Source: Dysidea avara (Eukaryota; Porifera; Demospongiae; Dictyoceratida; Dysideidae). From it: a stretch of DNA of 64,000 nucleotides. The first letter of the stretch is position 1. Each line of letters begins with the position of its first letter. The notes below the pieces were generated by a model. It ran no database searches. It was not told the origin of the DNA and saw only the letters and a list, made by a program, of their open reading frames with translations. The stretch spans positions 37,548,819 through 37,612,818 of the forward strand of contig NC_089275.1 in NCBI RefSeq assembly GCF_963678975.1, in the 5' to 3' direction. The position numbers and the translations under genes were made by a program. Of this stretch, positions 1 to 12,017 are shown piece by piece.

Positions 1-163
1 ATGTTGCTGCTGCTGAATATAGTTTTATGTAATCTTCTGTTTGAATTGCAAAAAATCACTGATAATTTATGTATTGTTTTGGTTACCATATAACTAGGAA
101 CCTGTGCATCAGCATGAGGATTAAATTTCATCCCTTGGTTACAGGAGGAGCAATGTTGCTAAG
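1..163 (+). repeat. Segmental duplication copy 1, left piece
   Basis: This piece aligns base for base with the sequence beginning at 60753. The alignment breaks at 164, where a large insertion starts, and resumes at 5872. No gene is visible in it. Confidence 0.85.
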
Positions 164-195
164 TAGGGCTGGGCAGTTTCTCGGTATTATAGTAA

Positions 196-518
196 TCTAA
201 TCAAAAACAGCCAAGCTGTAAAAAAAGGTGCGGCCCCCAAAAAGGCCATGGTGAAAAAAGATGTGAAATCCAAGGTGGCGGCCAAGAAATGGCTGTGATG
301 GTAGGTTAATGGTTACATTTTAATAACGACAATTCAGGTGAATTTGGTGCCAAGACCAAGCGGCACAAAATTCACCTGAATTGTCGTTATTAAAATGTAA
401 CCATTAACCTACCATCACAGCCATTTCTTGGCCGCCACCTTGGATTTCACATCTTTTTTCACCATGGCCTTTTTGGGGGCCGCACCTTTTTTTACAGCTT
501 GGCTGTTTTTGATTAGAT
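196..518. repeat. Foldback (near-perfect palindrome), 5' end of copy 1
   Basis: Arms of about 150 bp (196-344 and 370-518) are reverse complements of each other around a loop of about 25 bases. The same structure opens copy 2 at 6993-7315, and a diverged version lies at 50071-50406. One strand of the arm reads as a Lys/Ala-rich peptide stretch. The 70-residue frame spanning the right arm is just the opposite strand of that and is not regarded as a gene. Confidence 0.9.
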
Positions 519-732
519 ATCACTTCTTTTTGTATTTGTATACTGCAAAGCCGGCCTATGACTGGCTTTGGGGCTTTTTTAACCCATGTGTTTTTTTCTT
601 TACCACAGGAAGAAGAAAAGAACTTAAAGAAGATTTTTAATGCTTCAATTGTTTTTGATTTTATTAGTAATTATACAAATTAAATACATATGTTTATTAC
701 ATGCCCATTATTCCCCACAGGATATTTTTTTG

Positions 733-3700
733 CAGTTGATCTCTCTACTGGGTGACTTGAAATGTAGCTGAACTATATACAGGATGGTTTCTTTGTAGCT
801 GAACTCTCTACAAGGTGACCTCTTCTAGCTGGTCTCTCTACAGGGTGATTTGTTTCTAGCTGAACTCTCTACAGGTGATTTGTTTGCAGCTAAACTCTCT
901 ACATGGTGGTTTGTTTGTAGCAGAACTCTCTACATGATGGTTTCTTTGTAGCTGAACTCTCCATAAGGTGACTTCGTCTAGCTGAACTCTCTACAGGGTG
1001 ATTTGTTTGCAGCTGAACTCTCTACATGATGGTTCCTTTGTAGCTGAACTCTCTACAAGGTGACTTTGTCCAGCTGATCTCTCTACGGGGTGATTTGTTT
1101 CTAGCTGAACTCTCTGCAGGTGATTTGTTTGCAGCTGAACTCTCTACATGATGGTTCCTTTGTAGCTGAACTCTCTACAAGGTGACTTTGTCCAGCTGAT
1201 CTCTCTACGGGGTGATTTGTTTCTAGCTGAACTCTCTGCAGGTGATTTGTTTGCAGCTAAATTCTCTACATGGTGGTTTCTTTGTAGCTGAACTCCCTAC
1301 ATGATGGTTTCTTTGTAGCTGAACTCTCTACAAGGTAACTTCTTCTCTACAGGGTGATTTGTTGTAGTTGAATTCTCTACAAGGTGGTTTGTTTGAGGCT
1401 GAACTCTCTACATGGCGGTTTCTTTGTAGCTGAACTCTCTACAGAGTGATTTGTTTGCAGCTGAACTCTCTACATAATGGTTTCTTTGTAACTGAACACT
1501 CTACAAGGTGACTTCTTCTAGCTGATCTTTCTACAGGGTGAATTGTTGTAGCTGAACTATCTATAAGGTAACTTCTTCTAGCTGATCTCTCTACAGGGTG
1601 ATTTGTTTGTAACTGAACTCTCTGCATGATGGTTTCTTTGTAGCTGAACTCTCTTCAAGGTGACTTCTTCTAGCTGATCTCTCTACAGGGGGATTTACTT
1701 GTAGCTGAACTCTCTACAAGTGATTTATTTGCAGCTGAACTCTTTATGTGGTGGTTTCTTTGTAGCTGAACTCTCTACAAGGTGACCTCTTTTAGCTGAT
1801 CTCTCTACAGGGTGATTTGTTTCTAGCTGAACTCTCTACAGGTAATTTTTTGCAGCTAAACACTCTACATGGTGGTTTCTTTGTAGCTGAACTCTGTACA
1901 TGATGGTTTCTTTGTAGCTGAACTCTTTACAAGGTGACTTCTTCTAGATGAACTCTCTATGGGGTAATTTCTTTGTAGCTGAACTCTCTATATGATGGTT
2001 TCTTTGTAACTGAACTCTCTACAAGGTAACTTCTTCTAGCTGATCTTTCTACTGGGTGATTTGTTTGCAGCTGAAATCTCTACATGGTGGTTTCTTTGTT
2101 GCTGAACTCTCTACAAGGTGAATTCTTCTACCTGATCTCTCTACAGGGTAATTTGTTTGTAACTGAACTCTGTACAAGTGCATTTTTGTGGGTGATCTCA
2201 CTGCAGGTTGATTTGTTTGCAGCTGAACTCACTAAAGGGTGATTTTGCTTGTAGCTGAACTCCTTGCATTGTGTCTAGTTTCTAGCTGATCTCTCTACAG
2301 GGTGATTTGTTTGTAGCTGATCTCTCTACAAGTTTATTTGTGTGTAGCTGATCTCTCTGCAGGTTGATTAATTTGTAGCCGATCTCTCTACAAGGTAATT
2401 TGTTTGTAACTGAACTGTCTATAAGGTGATTTATTTGTAGCTGATCTCTCTGCAGGTTGATTTGTTTTAGCTGAACTCTCTACAGGGTGATTTACTTGTA
2501 GCTGAACCCCTTACATTGTGTCTAGTTTCTAGCTGATCTCTCTACAGGGTGATTTGTGTGTGGCTGATCTTTCTACAGGTTGATTTGTTTGTAGACGATC
2601 TCTCTACAAGGTAATTTGTTTGTAGCTGAACTCTGTACAAGGTGCTTTTTTGTAGGTGATCTCACTGCAGGTTGATTGTTTTGTAGCTGAACTCACTAAA
2701 GGGTGATTTGCTTGTAGCTGAACTCCTTACATTGTGTCTAGTTTCTAGCTGATCTCTCTACAGGGTGATTTGTTTGTAGCTAATCTCTCTACAAGTTGAT
2801 TTGAGTGTAGCTGATCTCTCTGCAGGTTGATTAATTTGTAGCCGATCTCTCTACAAGGTAATTTGTTTGTAGCTGAACTCTCTATAAGGTGATTCGTTTG
2901 CAGCTGAACTCTCTACATGGTGGTTTCTTTGTTGCTGAACTCTCTACAGGGTGTTTTGCTTGTAGCTGAACTCTCTACAGGGTGATTTGTTTCTAGCTGA
3001 TCTCTCTACAGGGTGATTTTTGTAGCTGACCTCTCTTCAGGGTGATTTTTTTCTAGCTGATTGCTCTACAGGTTGATTTGTTTGTAGATGAACTCTCTAA
3101 ACGGTAATTTGCTTGTAGCTGAACTCCTTACTTTGTGTCTAGTTTGTAGCTGATCTCTCTACAGGGTGATTTGTTTGTAGCTGATCTCTATACAAGTTGA
3201 TTTGTGTGTAGCTGATCTCTCTGCAGGGTTATTTGTTTGTAGTCGATCTCTCTACAAGGTAATTTGTTTGTAGCTGAGCTATCTATATGGTGATTTGTAT
3301 GTAGCTGATCTCTCTGCAGATTGATTTGTTTTAGCTGAACTCTCTACAGGGTGATTTGTTTCTAGCTTATCTCTCTACAGGTTGATTTGTGTGTAACTGA
3401 TCTCTCTACAAGCTGATTTGTTTGTAGCTGATCACTCTGCAGGTTGATTTGTTTCTAGATGATCTCTCTACAGGTTGATTTGTTTGTAGCTGAGCTCTCT
3501 GCAAAGTGTTTTGTTTGTAGTTGATCTCTCTACAAGGTGATTTTTTGTAACTGACCTCTCTTCAGGGTGATTTGTTTCTAGCTGATATCTCTACAGGGTG
3601 ATTTTTTGTAGCTGACCTCTCTTCAGGGTGATTTGTTTCTAGCTGATTGCTCTACAGGTTGGTTTGTTTGTAGCTGAACTCTCTACAGGGTGATTTGCTT

Positions 3701-4560
3701 GTAGTTGAACTCCTTACATTGTGTCTAGTTTGTAGCTGATCTCTCTACAGGGTGATTTGCTTGTAGTTGAACTCCTTACATTGTGTCTAGTTTGTAGCTG
3801 ATCTCTCTACAGGGTGATTTGTTTGTAGCTGATCTCTATACAAGTTGAATTGTGTATAGCTGATCTCTCTGCAGGTTGATTTGTTTGTAGCCGATCTCTC
3901 TACAAGGTAATTTGTTTGTAGCTGAACTATCTAAAAGGTGATTTGTTTGTAGCTGATCTCTCTGCAGGTTGATTTGTTTTAGCTGAACTCTCTACAGGGT
4001 GATTTATTTGTAGCTGAACTCCTTACATTGTGTGTAGTTTGTAGCTGATGTCTCTACAGGGTGATTTTTTTGTAGCTGAACTCTCTACAGGGTGATTGCT
4101 TGTAGCTGAACTCCTTACATTGTGTCTAGTTTCTAGCTGATGTCTCTACAGGGTGATTTTTTGTAGCTGAACTCTCTACAGGGTGATTTGTTTCTAGCTT
4201 ATCTCTCTACAGGTAGATTTGTTCATTGCTGATTGCTCTAAAGGTTGATTTGTTGCAGCTGAACACCCTGCAAAGTGTTTTGTTTGTAGCTGATCACTCT
4301 AAAGGGTACTTTGTTTGTAGCTGAACTCTCTCCACAGTGACTTGTGTGTAGCTGAATTCTGTGTAACTGAATTCTCTAGAGAGTGACTTAATTGTAGCTG
4401 AATTCTCTACACAGTGCATGACTTGTTTATAGCTGAACTTTCTTCAGTGTGACTTGTAATGTTCTGAATCTCTATAGTGATATATTTGCATAACTCTCCA
4501 CATGGTGACTGTCTTCTTGCTGAACTGTCTATAAGATTAACTGTTTGCAGCTGAACTCCC
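733..4560 (+). repeat. 31-bp minisatellite/satellite array 1
   Basis: Roughly 120 head-to-tail units of about 31 bp, centred on TAGCTGAACTCTCTACAGGG followed by TGATTTGTTTG. Units vary in a patterned way (AACTC/ATCTC, CAGGG/CAAGG, TTTGTTT/TTCTTCT), which suggests higher-order blocks. A roughly 107-bp block starting near 1020 is repeated near 1127. Copies are contiguous with no unique spacers, so this is not a CRISPR-like array. Short frames inside it are not genes. Confidence 0.95.
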
Positions 4561-4599
4561 TACAGAATAACTTGTGATGTAATAAAATTCTATAATGGA

Positions 4600-5400
4600 A
4601 TAAATAAATTAGCCGAATGCTCTATTAGGGTGACTGTTCTATTAGAGTATCTCGATCTCGCATTTGCTACACGGAGTTGGCTTTCGAATCATAACTCAGT
4701 GGTTTGTAATCCGATTCTTCTGTACTACTGCAAGGACTTTCTATGAAGATTATTCCAGCTATACACCGATTTTCAGCTCATTGCTCTAAGCGGTTTGCCT
4801 AGTAGGCGTGAAAACTAATACTTTTTTATTCATAAAAATCGATCGCGTAATTGTGACACAGGTTGGGTTTTGTGTCATATCTCCGTGGTCTTTATCTCGA
4901 TTCCTTTCAAACCACCAAAAGGCACTCCTACGATGGTTACTCCATCTACATAGCAATTTTCAGCTCATTCCATGAAGCGGTTTACCCTGTAGGCGTGACA
5001 ACAAATCGATCTTGTTTTACGCGAATAATCGGTCATAACTCCTGAACCATTCATCGGATTTGTACCAAATTTGATGCTAGGATTCGCCTTTGGACTCCCT
5101 TTCTGTGTGCCAAATTTCAAGGCGATCGGAGTACGCGTTTGCTTGTTATAGCAATTTTTGCAAGTGTGCGAAAAGACGAAGAAGAAGAAGAAGAAGAAGA
5201 AAAAAAAAAAACGAAGAAAAAAAAACGAAACTTTGGCAGCTCGTATCTCGGAAATGGCTGGAGCGATTTCCTTCAAATTTGGAATGTAGACTCCCTTGGC
5301 TGGCGGGCAACTGTGTAGCAAATTTGGTTCCAATCAGATAAGTGATCACCGAGATACAAATGTGTGAAAATGACGTTTTCGTTCTTCCTGTCAATATACT
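4600..5400 (+). repeat. Conserved unique tail of the satellite element, copy 1
   Basis: Non-satellite sequence matching 11242-12037 at very high identity and, more weakly and inverted, 46960-47640. It holds the words GTTCTATTAGAGTATCTCGA near 4638 and a purine tract at about 5177-5230. Frames across the tract are low-complexity Arg/Lys/Glu or Phe/Ser runs and are not credible proteins. Confidence 0.75.
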
Positions 5401-5514
5401 CACGGGTGTGGCGCGCCAGCTTCTTGGGCCGCACGACACACTACCGTGTGTCTTGATCACGGGTGTGGCGCGCCAGCTTCTTGGGCCGCACGACACACTA
5501 CCGTGTGTCTTGAT
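5401..5514 (+). repeat. Tandem duplicate of the 3' terminus (2 x 57 bp)
   Basis: Two identical 57-bp units, each ending in the stem-loop GACACAC-TACC-GTGTGTC followed by TTGA. Copy 2 of the element also carries a doubled end, but with an 80-bp unit, so the duplications arose separately. Confidence 0.9.
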
Positions 5515-5871
5515 ACCGCGGTATTGCAATGAAACGATATCTGTATCGCGTAGATTTCGGTGAAACGATAATATCACGATATCGATATTATTACGATTTT
5601 TAGTGTTTGTGACAGCTTATTAAGCCCTTAAGGTTGTTATAATGCACACGTGATACTACTGCAAACAAGGACCTAGTACTAGCTAGTCAATTTTTTTTTA
5701 CAAAGATCGAGATACTCTAATAGAACAGTCAGCTAGGATCGAGATACCCTAATAAAGCAGTCAGCTAAACTAATATAGCAGTCATCTTTAATAACTGCGA
5801 TAAATAGTAATATCGTGATATATTTCTGCATGATATATCATGAAGCAAAACTCCAACACCGCCCAGCCCTA

Positions 5872-6992
5872 TTGCTAAGTGTTGTTATGAATCATTATGA
5901 CACATTGTCAGGTAACGTATAACTGTATTTATTGATGACACAAGCCAGCAATTCAAACCTGTGGGCCAAACATGTCATGGTGTCCTGATTTTCCGGTTCA
6001 GTTTATAGATGCTAAGTGATACTTTGGGACCATTATCAAGTGTCCAGATAATGCAAGTGTCATCATTTTCAGTGCCCTGATCAACAGGTTCAACTGTAAA
6101 AGTATAATCCAAAATCCAAAACATATATCTGCTCGAAATCAAGTTATTATTATAAGGGACTACCGCATAAACCACACAATAATCCCAAAAGACAAACAAT
6201 TTCAGTGGAACCTCTCTTAACAAACTTCCTGAATTCAAGGAGACAATGGAAATATTTAAAGAAGAAGATTGTAGTTGCAACAGATTTGCCTCCATACAAT
6301 TTCACCTCTGAAAGAGGAAAACCTCAGAGTTCAGGCCATATTATTGCAAAAATGGGCTGACAATTCTGGGACTCAAAGTGTCCATAATAAAGAGGTGACA
6401 GTGGTATGGATATACAACAGACTTTATATGCCATATTGTATATAGCTATATATCCCAATTAGCCAGTGGAAAAACAAAGTTTTGTTTACAATTTGAATTT
6501 GAACTGATCTCCACATTTGCAAGTAACGAGCCCTTCTGTGTTGGTCACCACTCATGTATAGCTAGCTATGATGCATATTGAATTGCTGGCATGTGTCATC
6601 AATAGACATAAATGATATCACCTGGAGATGATTCATAGCAACACTCTTTTTCTATATTTAGCAGTTTGAAATTTAATCCTTCCACACTGGAACACTTATT
6701 ATGGTAACCCAAAAATGATTACTTATTTGTTATTGAGCAGATAAAGCTAATTTATGGGATGCATATCCAATGCTAAAAAGTTATAGGGATTATACGTACC
6801 AACTGAATACTGTGTAGCTATATGTGCTATAATTCCAGCATATACAGGAATTAAGTATGTATATAGACATTTGAACTTCCCACAACAATTCCTGTTATTC
6901 TCCCAAAACAGATACGCATGGACACTGATACAATAAATGAGCATGATAGGCTCACAGTTACACTATCTAATGGTCACAACATGGTAACTATA
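5872..6992 (+). repeat. Segmental duplication copy 1, middle piece
   Basis: Collinear with about 60906-62420. Relative to that copy it lacks a roughly 350-bp insertion found at 61155-61505. It includes a likely MITE from about 6203 (CAGTGGAACCTCTCTTAA) to about 6403 (imperfect inverted end). I see no credible gene: short frames here are not conserved in reading phase between the two copies. Confidence 0.8.
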
Positions 6993-7315
6993 TCTAATCA
7001 AAAACAGCCAAGCTGTAAAAAAAGGTGCGGCCCCCAAAAAGGCCATGGTGAAAAAAGATGTGAAATCCAAGGTGGCGGCCAAGAAATGGCTGTGATGGTA
7101 GGTTAATGGTTACATTTTAATAACGACAATTCAGGTGAATTTGGTGCCAAGACCAAGCGGCACAAAATTCACCTGAATTGTCGTTATTAAAATGTAACCA
7201 TTAACCTACCATCACAGCCATTTCTTGGCCGCCACCTTGGATTTCACATCTTTTTTCACCATGGCCTTTTTGGGGGCCGCACCTTTTTTTACAGCTTGGC
7301 TGTTTTTGATTAGAT
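6993..7315. repeat. Foldback, 5' end of copy 2
   Basis: Two reverse-complementary arms of about 150 bp around the same loop as in copy 1. It differs from the copy 1 foldback by only a few bases. Confidence 0.9.
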
Positions 7316-7522
7316 ATCACTTCTTTTTGTATTTGTATACTGCAAAGCCGGCCTATGGCTGGCTTTGGGGCTTTTTTAACCCATGTGTTTTTTTCTTTAC
7401 CACAGGAAGAAGAAAAGAACTTAAAGAAGGTTTTTAATGCTTCAATTGTTTTTGATTTTATTAGTAATTATACAAATTATATACATATGTTTATTACATG
7501 CCCATTATTCCCCACAGGATAT

Positions 7523-10500
7523 TTTTTGCAGTTGATCTCTCTACTGGGTGACTTGAAATGTAGCTGAACTATATACAGGATGGTTTCTTTGTAGCTGAAC
7601 TCTCTACAAGGTGACCTCTTCTAGCTGGTGTCTCTACAGGGTGATTTGTTTCTAGCTGAACTCTCTAGAGGTGATTTGTTTGCAGCTAAACTCTCTACAT
7701 GGTGGTTTGTTTGTAGCAGAACTCTCTACATGATGGTTTCTTTGTAGCTGAACTCTCCATAAGGTGACTTCGTCTAGCTGAACTCTCTACAGGGTGATTT
7801 TTTTGTAGCTGAACTCTCGACAGGGTGATTTGTTTGCAGCTGAACTCTCTACATGATGGTTCCTTTGTAGCTGAACTCTCTACAAGGTGACTTTGTCCAG
7901 CTGATCTCTCTACGGGGTGATTTGTTTCTAGCTGAACTCTCTGCAGGTGATTTGTTTGCAGCTAAACTCTCTACATGGTGGTTTCTTTGTAGCTGAACTC
8001 CCTACATGATGGTTTCTTTGTAGCTGAACTCTCTACAAGGTAACTTCTTCTCTACAGGGTGATTTGTTGTAGTTGAATTCTCTACAAGGTGGTTTGTTTG
8101 AGGCTGAACTCTCTACATGGCGGTTTCTTTGTAGCTGAACTCTCTACAGAGTGATTTGTTTGCAGCTGAACTCTCTACATAATGGTTTCTTTGTAACTGA
8201 ACACTCTACAAGGTGACTTCTTCTAGCTGATCTTTCTACAGGGTGAATTGTTGTAGCTGAACTATCTACAAGGTAACTTCTTCTAGCTGATCTCTCTACA
8301 GGGTGATTTGTTTGTAACTGAACTCTCTGCATGATGGTTTCTTTGTAGCTGAACTCTCTACAAGGTGCCTTCTTCTAGCTGATCCCTCTACAGGGGGATT
8401 TACTTGTAGCTGAACTCTCTACAAGTGATTTATTTGCAGCTGAACTCTTTATGTGGTGGTTTCTTTGTAGCTGAACTCTCTACAAGGTGACCTCTTCTAG
8501 CTGATCTCTCTACAGGGTGATTTGTTTCTAGCTGAACTCTCTACAGGTGATTTTTTGCAGCTAAACACTCTACATGGTGGTTTCTTTGTAGCTGAACTCT
8601 GTACATGATGGTTTCTTTGTAGCTGAACTCTTTACAAGGTGACTTCTTCTAGCTGAACTCTCTATGGGGTAATTTCTTTGTAGCTGAACTCTCTATATGA
8701 TGGTTTCTTTGTAACTGAACTCTCTACAAGGTAACTTCTTCTAGCTGATCTTTCTACTGGGTGATTTGTTTGCAGCTGAAATCTCTACATGGTGGTTTCT
8801 TTGTTGCTGAACTCTCTACAAGGTGAATTCTTCTACCTGATCTCTCTACAGGGTAATTTGTTTGTAACTGAACTCTGTACAAGTGCGTTTTTGTGGGTGA
8901 TCTCACTGCAGGTTGATTTGTTTGCAGCTGAACTCACTAAAGGGTGATTTTGCTTGTAGCTGAACTCCTTGCATTGTGTCTAGTTTCTAGCTGATCTCTC
9001 TACAGGGTGATTTGTTTGTAGCTGATCTCTCTACAAGTTGATTTGTGTGTAGCTGATCTCTCTGCAGGTTGATTAATTTGTAGCCGATCTCTCTACAAGG
9101 TAATTTGTTTGTAACTGAACTGTCTATAAGGTGATTTATTTGTAGCTGATCTCTCTGCAGGTTGATTTGTTTTAGCTGAACTCTCTACAGGGTGATTTAC
9201 TTGTAGCTGATCCCCTTACATTGTGGCTAGTTTCTAGCTGATCTCTCTACAGGGTGATTTGTGTGTGGCTGATCTTTCTACAGGTTGATTTGTTTGTAGC
9301 CGATCTCTCTACAAGGTAATTTGTTTGTAGCTGAACTCTGTACAAGGTGCTTTTTTGTAGGTGATCTCACTGCAGGTTGATTGTTTTGTAGCTGAACTCA
9401 CTAAAGGGTGATTTGCTTGTAGCTGAACTCCTTACATTGTGTCTAGTTTCTAGCTGATCTCTCTACAGGGTGATTTGTTTGTAGCTAATCTCTCTACAAG
9501 TTGATTTGAGTGTAGCTGATCTCTCTGCAGGTTGATTAATTTGTAGCCGATCTCTCTACAAGGTAATTTGTTTGTAGCTGAACTCTCTATAAGGTGATTC
9601 GTTTGCAGCTGAACTCTCTACATGGTGGTTTCTTTGTTGCTGAACTCTCTACAGGGTGTTTTGCTTGTAGCTGAACTCTCTACAGGGTGATTTGTTTCTA
9701 GCTGATCTCTATACAGAGTGATTTTTGTTGCTGACACCTCTTCAGGGTGATTTTTTTTCTAGCTGATTGCTCTACAGGTTGATTTGTTTGTAGATGAACT
9801 CTCTACAGGGTAATTTGCTTGTAGCTGAACTCCTTACTTTGTGTCTAGTTTGTAGCTGATCTCTCTACAGGGTGATTTGTTTGTAGCTGATCTCTATACA
9901 AGTTGATTTGTGTGTAGCTGATCTCTCTGCAGGGTGATTTGTTTGTAGTCGATCTCTCTACAAGGTAATTTGTTTGTAGCTGAGCTATCTATATGGTGAT
10001 TTGTATGTAGCTGATCTCTCTGCAGATTGATTTGTTTTAGCTGAACTCTCTACAGGGTGATTTGTTTCTAGCTTATCTCTCTACAGGTTGATTTGTGTGT
10101 AACTGATCTCTCTACAAGCTGATTTGTTTGTAGCTGATCACTCTGCAGGTTGATTTGTTTCTAGATGATCTCTCTACAGGTTGATTTGTTTGTAGCTGAG
10201 CTCTCTGCAAAGTGTTTTGTTTGTAGTTGATCTCTCTACAAGGTGATTATTTGTAACTGACCTCTCTTCAGGGTGATTTGTTTCTAGCTGATATCTCTAC
10301 AGGGTGATTTTTTGTAGCTGACCTCTCTTCAGGGTGATTTGTTTCTAGCTGATCGCTCTACAGGTTGGTTTGTTTGTAGCTGAACTCTCTACAGGGTGAT
10401 TTGCTTGGAGCTGAACTCCTTACATTGTGTCTAGTTTGTAGCTGATCTCTCTACAGGGTGATTTGTTTGTAGCTGATCTCTATACAAGTTGAATTGTGTG

Positions 10501-11200
10501 TAGCTGATCTCTCTGCAGGTTGATTTGTTTGTAGCCGATCTCTCTACAAGGTAATTTGTTTGTAGCTGAACTATCTAAAAGGTGATTTGTTTGTAGCTGA
10601 TCTCTCTGCAGGTTGATTTGTTTTAGCTGAACTCTCTACAGGGTGATTTATTTGTAGCTGAACTCCTTACATTGTGTGTAGTTTGTAGCTGATGTCTCTA
10701 CAGGGTGATTTTTTGTAGCTGAACTTTCTACAGGGTGATTGCTTGTAGCTGAACTCCTTACATTGTGTCTAGTTTCTAGCTGATGTCTCTACAGGGTGAT
10801 TTTTTGTAGCTGAACTCTCTACAGGGTGATTTGTTTCTAGCTTATCTCTCTACAGGTAGATTTGTTCATTGCTGATCGCTCTAAAGGTTGATTTGTTGCA
10901 GCTGAACACCCTGCAAAGTGTTTTGTTTGTAGCTGATCACTCTAAAGGGTAATTTGTTTGTAGCTGAACTCTCTCCACAGTGACTTGTGTGTAGCTGAAT
11001 TCTGTGTAACTGAATTCTCTAGAGAGTGACTTAATTGTAGCTGAATTCTCTACACAGTGCATGACTTGTTTATAGCTGAACTTTCTTCAGTGTGACTTGT
11101 AATGTTCTGAATCTCTATAGTGATATATTTGCATAACTCTCCACATGGTGACTGTCTTCTTGCTGAACTGTCTATAAGATTAACTGTTTGCAGCTGAACT
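7523..11200 (+). repeat. 31-bp satellite array 2
   Basis: Same unit and same order of variants as the array at 733-4560, so the two arrays were copied as blocks and not amplified independently. No coding potential. Confidence 0.95.
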
Positions 11201-11241
11201 CCCTACAGAATAACTTGTGATGTAATAAAATTCTATAATGG

Positions 11242-12017
11242 ATTAAATAAATTAGCCGAATGCTCTATTAGGGTGACTGTTCTATTAGAGTATCTCGATC
11301 TCGCATTTGCTACACGGAGTTGGCTTTCGAATCATAACTCAGTGGTTTGTAATCCGATTCTTCTGTACTACTGCAAGGACTTTCTATGAAGATTATTCCA
11401 GCTATACACCGATTTTCAGCTCATTGCTCTAAGCGGTTTGCCTAGTAGGCGTGAAAACTAATACTTTTTTATTCATAAAAATCGATCGCGTAATTGTGAC
11501 ACAGGTTGGGTTTTGTGTCATATCTCCGTGGTCTTTATCTCGATTCCTTTCAAACCACCAAAAGGCACTCCTACGATGGTTACTCCATCTACATAGCAAT
11601 TTTCAACTCATTCCATGAAGCGGTTTACCCTGTAGGCGTGACAACAAATCGATCTTGTTTTACGCGAATAATCGGTCATAACTCCTGAACCATTCATCGG
11701 ATTTGTACCAAATTTGATGCTAGGATTCGCCTTTGGACTCCCTTTCTGTGTGCCAAATTTCAAGGCGATCGGAGCACGAGTTTGCTTGTTATAGCAATTT
11801 TTGCAAGTGTGCGAAAAGACGAAGAAGAAGAAGAAGAAGAAGAAAAAAAAAACGAAGAAAAAAAAACGAAACTTTGGCAGCTCGTATCTCGGAAATGGCT
11901 GGAGCGATTTCCTTCAAATTTGGAATGTAGACTCCCTTGGCTGGCGGGCAACTGTGTAGCAAATTTGGTTCCAATCAGATAAGTGATCACCGAGATACAA
12001 ATGCGTGAAAATGACGT
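11242..12017 (+). repeat. Conserved unique tail of the satellite element, copy 2
   Basis: Matches 4600-5400 apart from scattered substitutions and a shorter purine tract (about 11820-11868). Confidence 0.75.

Larger units (their letters stand above)
196..5513 (+). mobile_element. Satellite-carrying element, copy 1 (Helitron-like ends)
   Basis: Parts in order: a 5' foldback (196-518), a short AT-rich spacer, about 3.8 kb of degenerate 31-bp satellite (733-4560), a conserved unique tail (about 4600-5400) containing a purine-rich GAA/AAG tract, and a 3' end with stem GACACAC, loop TACC, stem GTGTGTC, then TTGA. The last 57 bp occur twice in tandem (5401-5457 and 5458-5514). It starts TCTAATC and ends TTGA, with no inverted match between the two ends. 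Copy 2 is nearly identical from end to end, which shows the unit moves or duplicates as a whole. No Rep/helicase or transposase reading frame is present. The Helitron/Helentron-like label is inferred from the asymmetric ends plus the 3' hairpin. Other options are an unusual foldback element or a satellite unit bounded by MITE ends. Confidence 0.65.
164..5871 (+). mobile_element. hAT-like element, split by a nested satellite element
   Basis: The left end reads TAGGGCTGGGC at 164 and the right end is its exact reverse complement, GCCCAGCCCTA, ending at 5871. The 8-bp TTGCTAAG occurs immediately before (156-163) and immediately after (5872-5879), as expected for a hAT-type target site duplication. 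Paralogous empty sites at about 60905 and 58874 contain that octamer once, with no insertion. The element's own sequence appears to be only 164-195 and about 5514-5871, rich in ATATCG words. The 5.3 kb between them is a second element inserted into it. No transposase is present, so it is nonautonomous. Superfamily assignment rests on target-site length and terminal sequence only. Confidence 0.8.

Noticed and set aside
428..640. 70-residue hydrophobic frame, repeated at 7225-7437
   Set aside because: It is the complement of the Lys-rich foldback arm plus adjoining spacer. The matching frame near 50239 is altered, and there is no start or splice context.
733..4560. Possible CRISPR-like array
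   Set aside because: Units are contiguous and degenerate with no unique spacers of constant length, and the genome is eukaryotic. It is a satellite.
4965..5577. Phe- or Arg-rich frames across the purine tract
   Set aside because: Low-complexity translation of a GAA/AAG tract; frames are not preserved between the two element copies.
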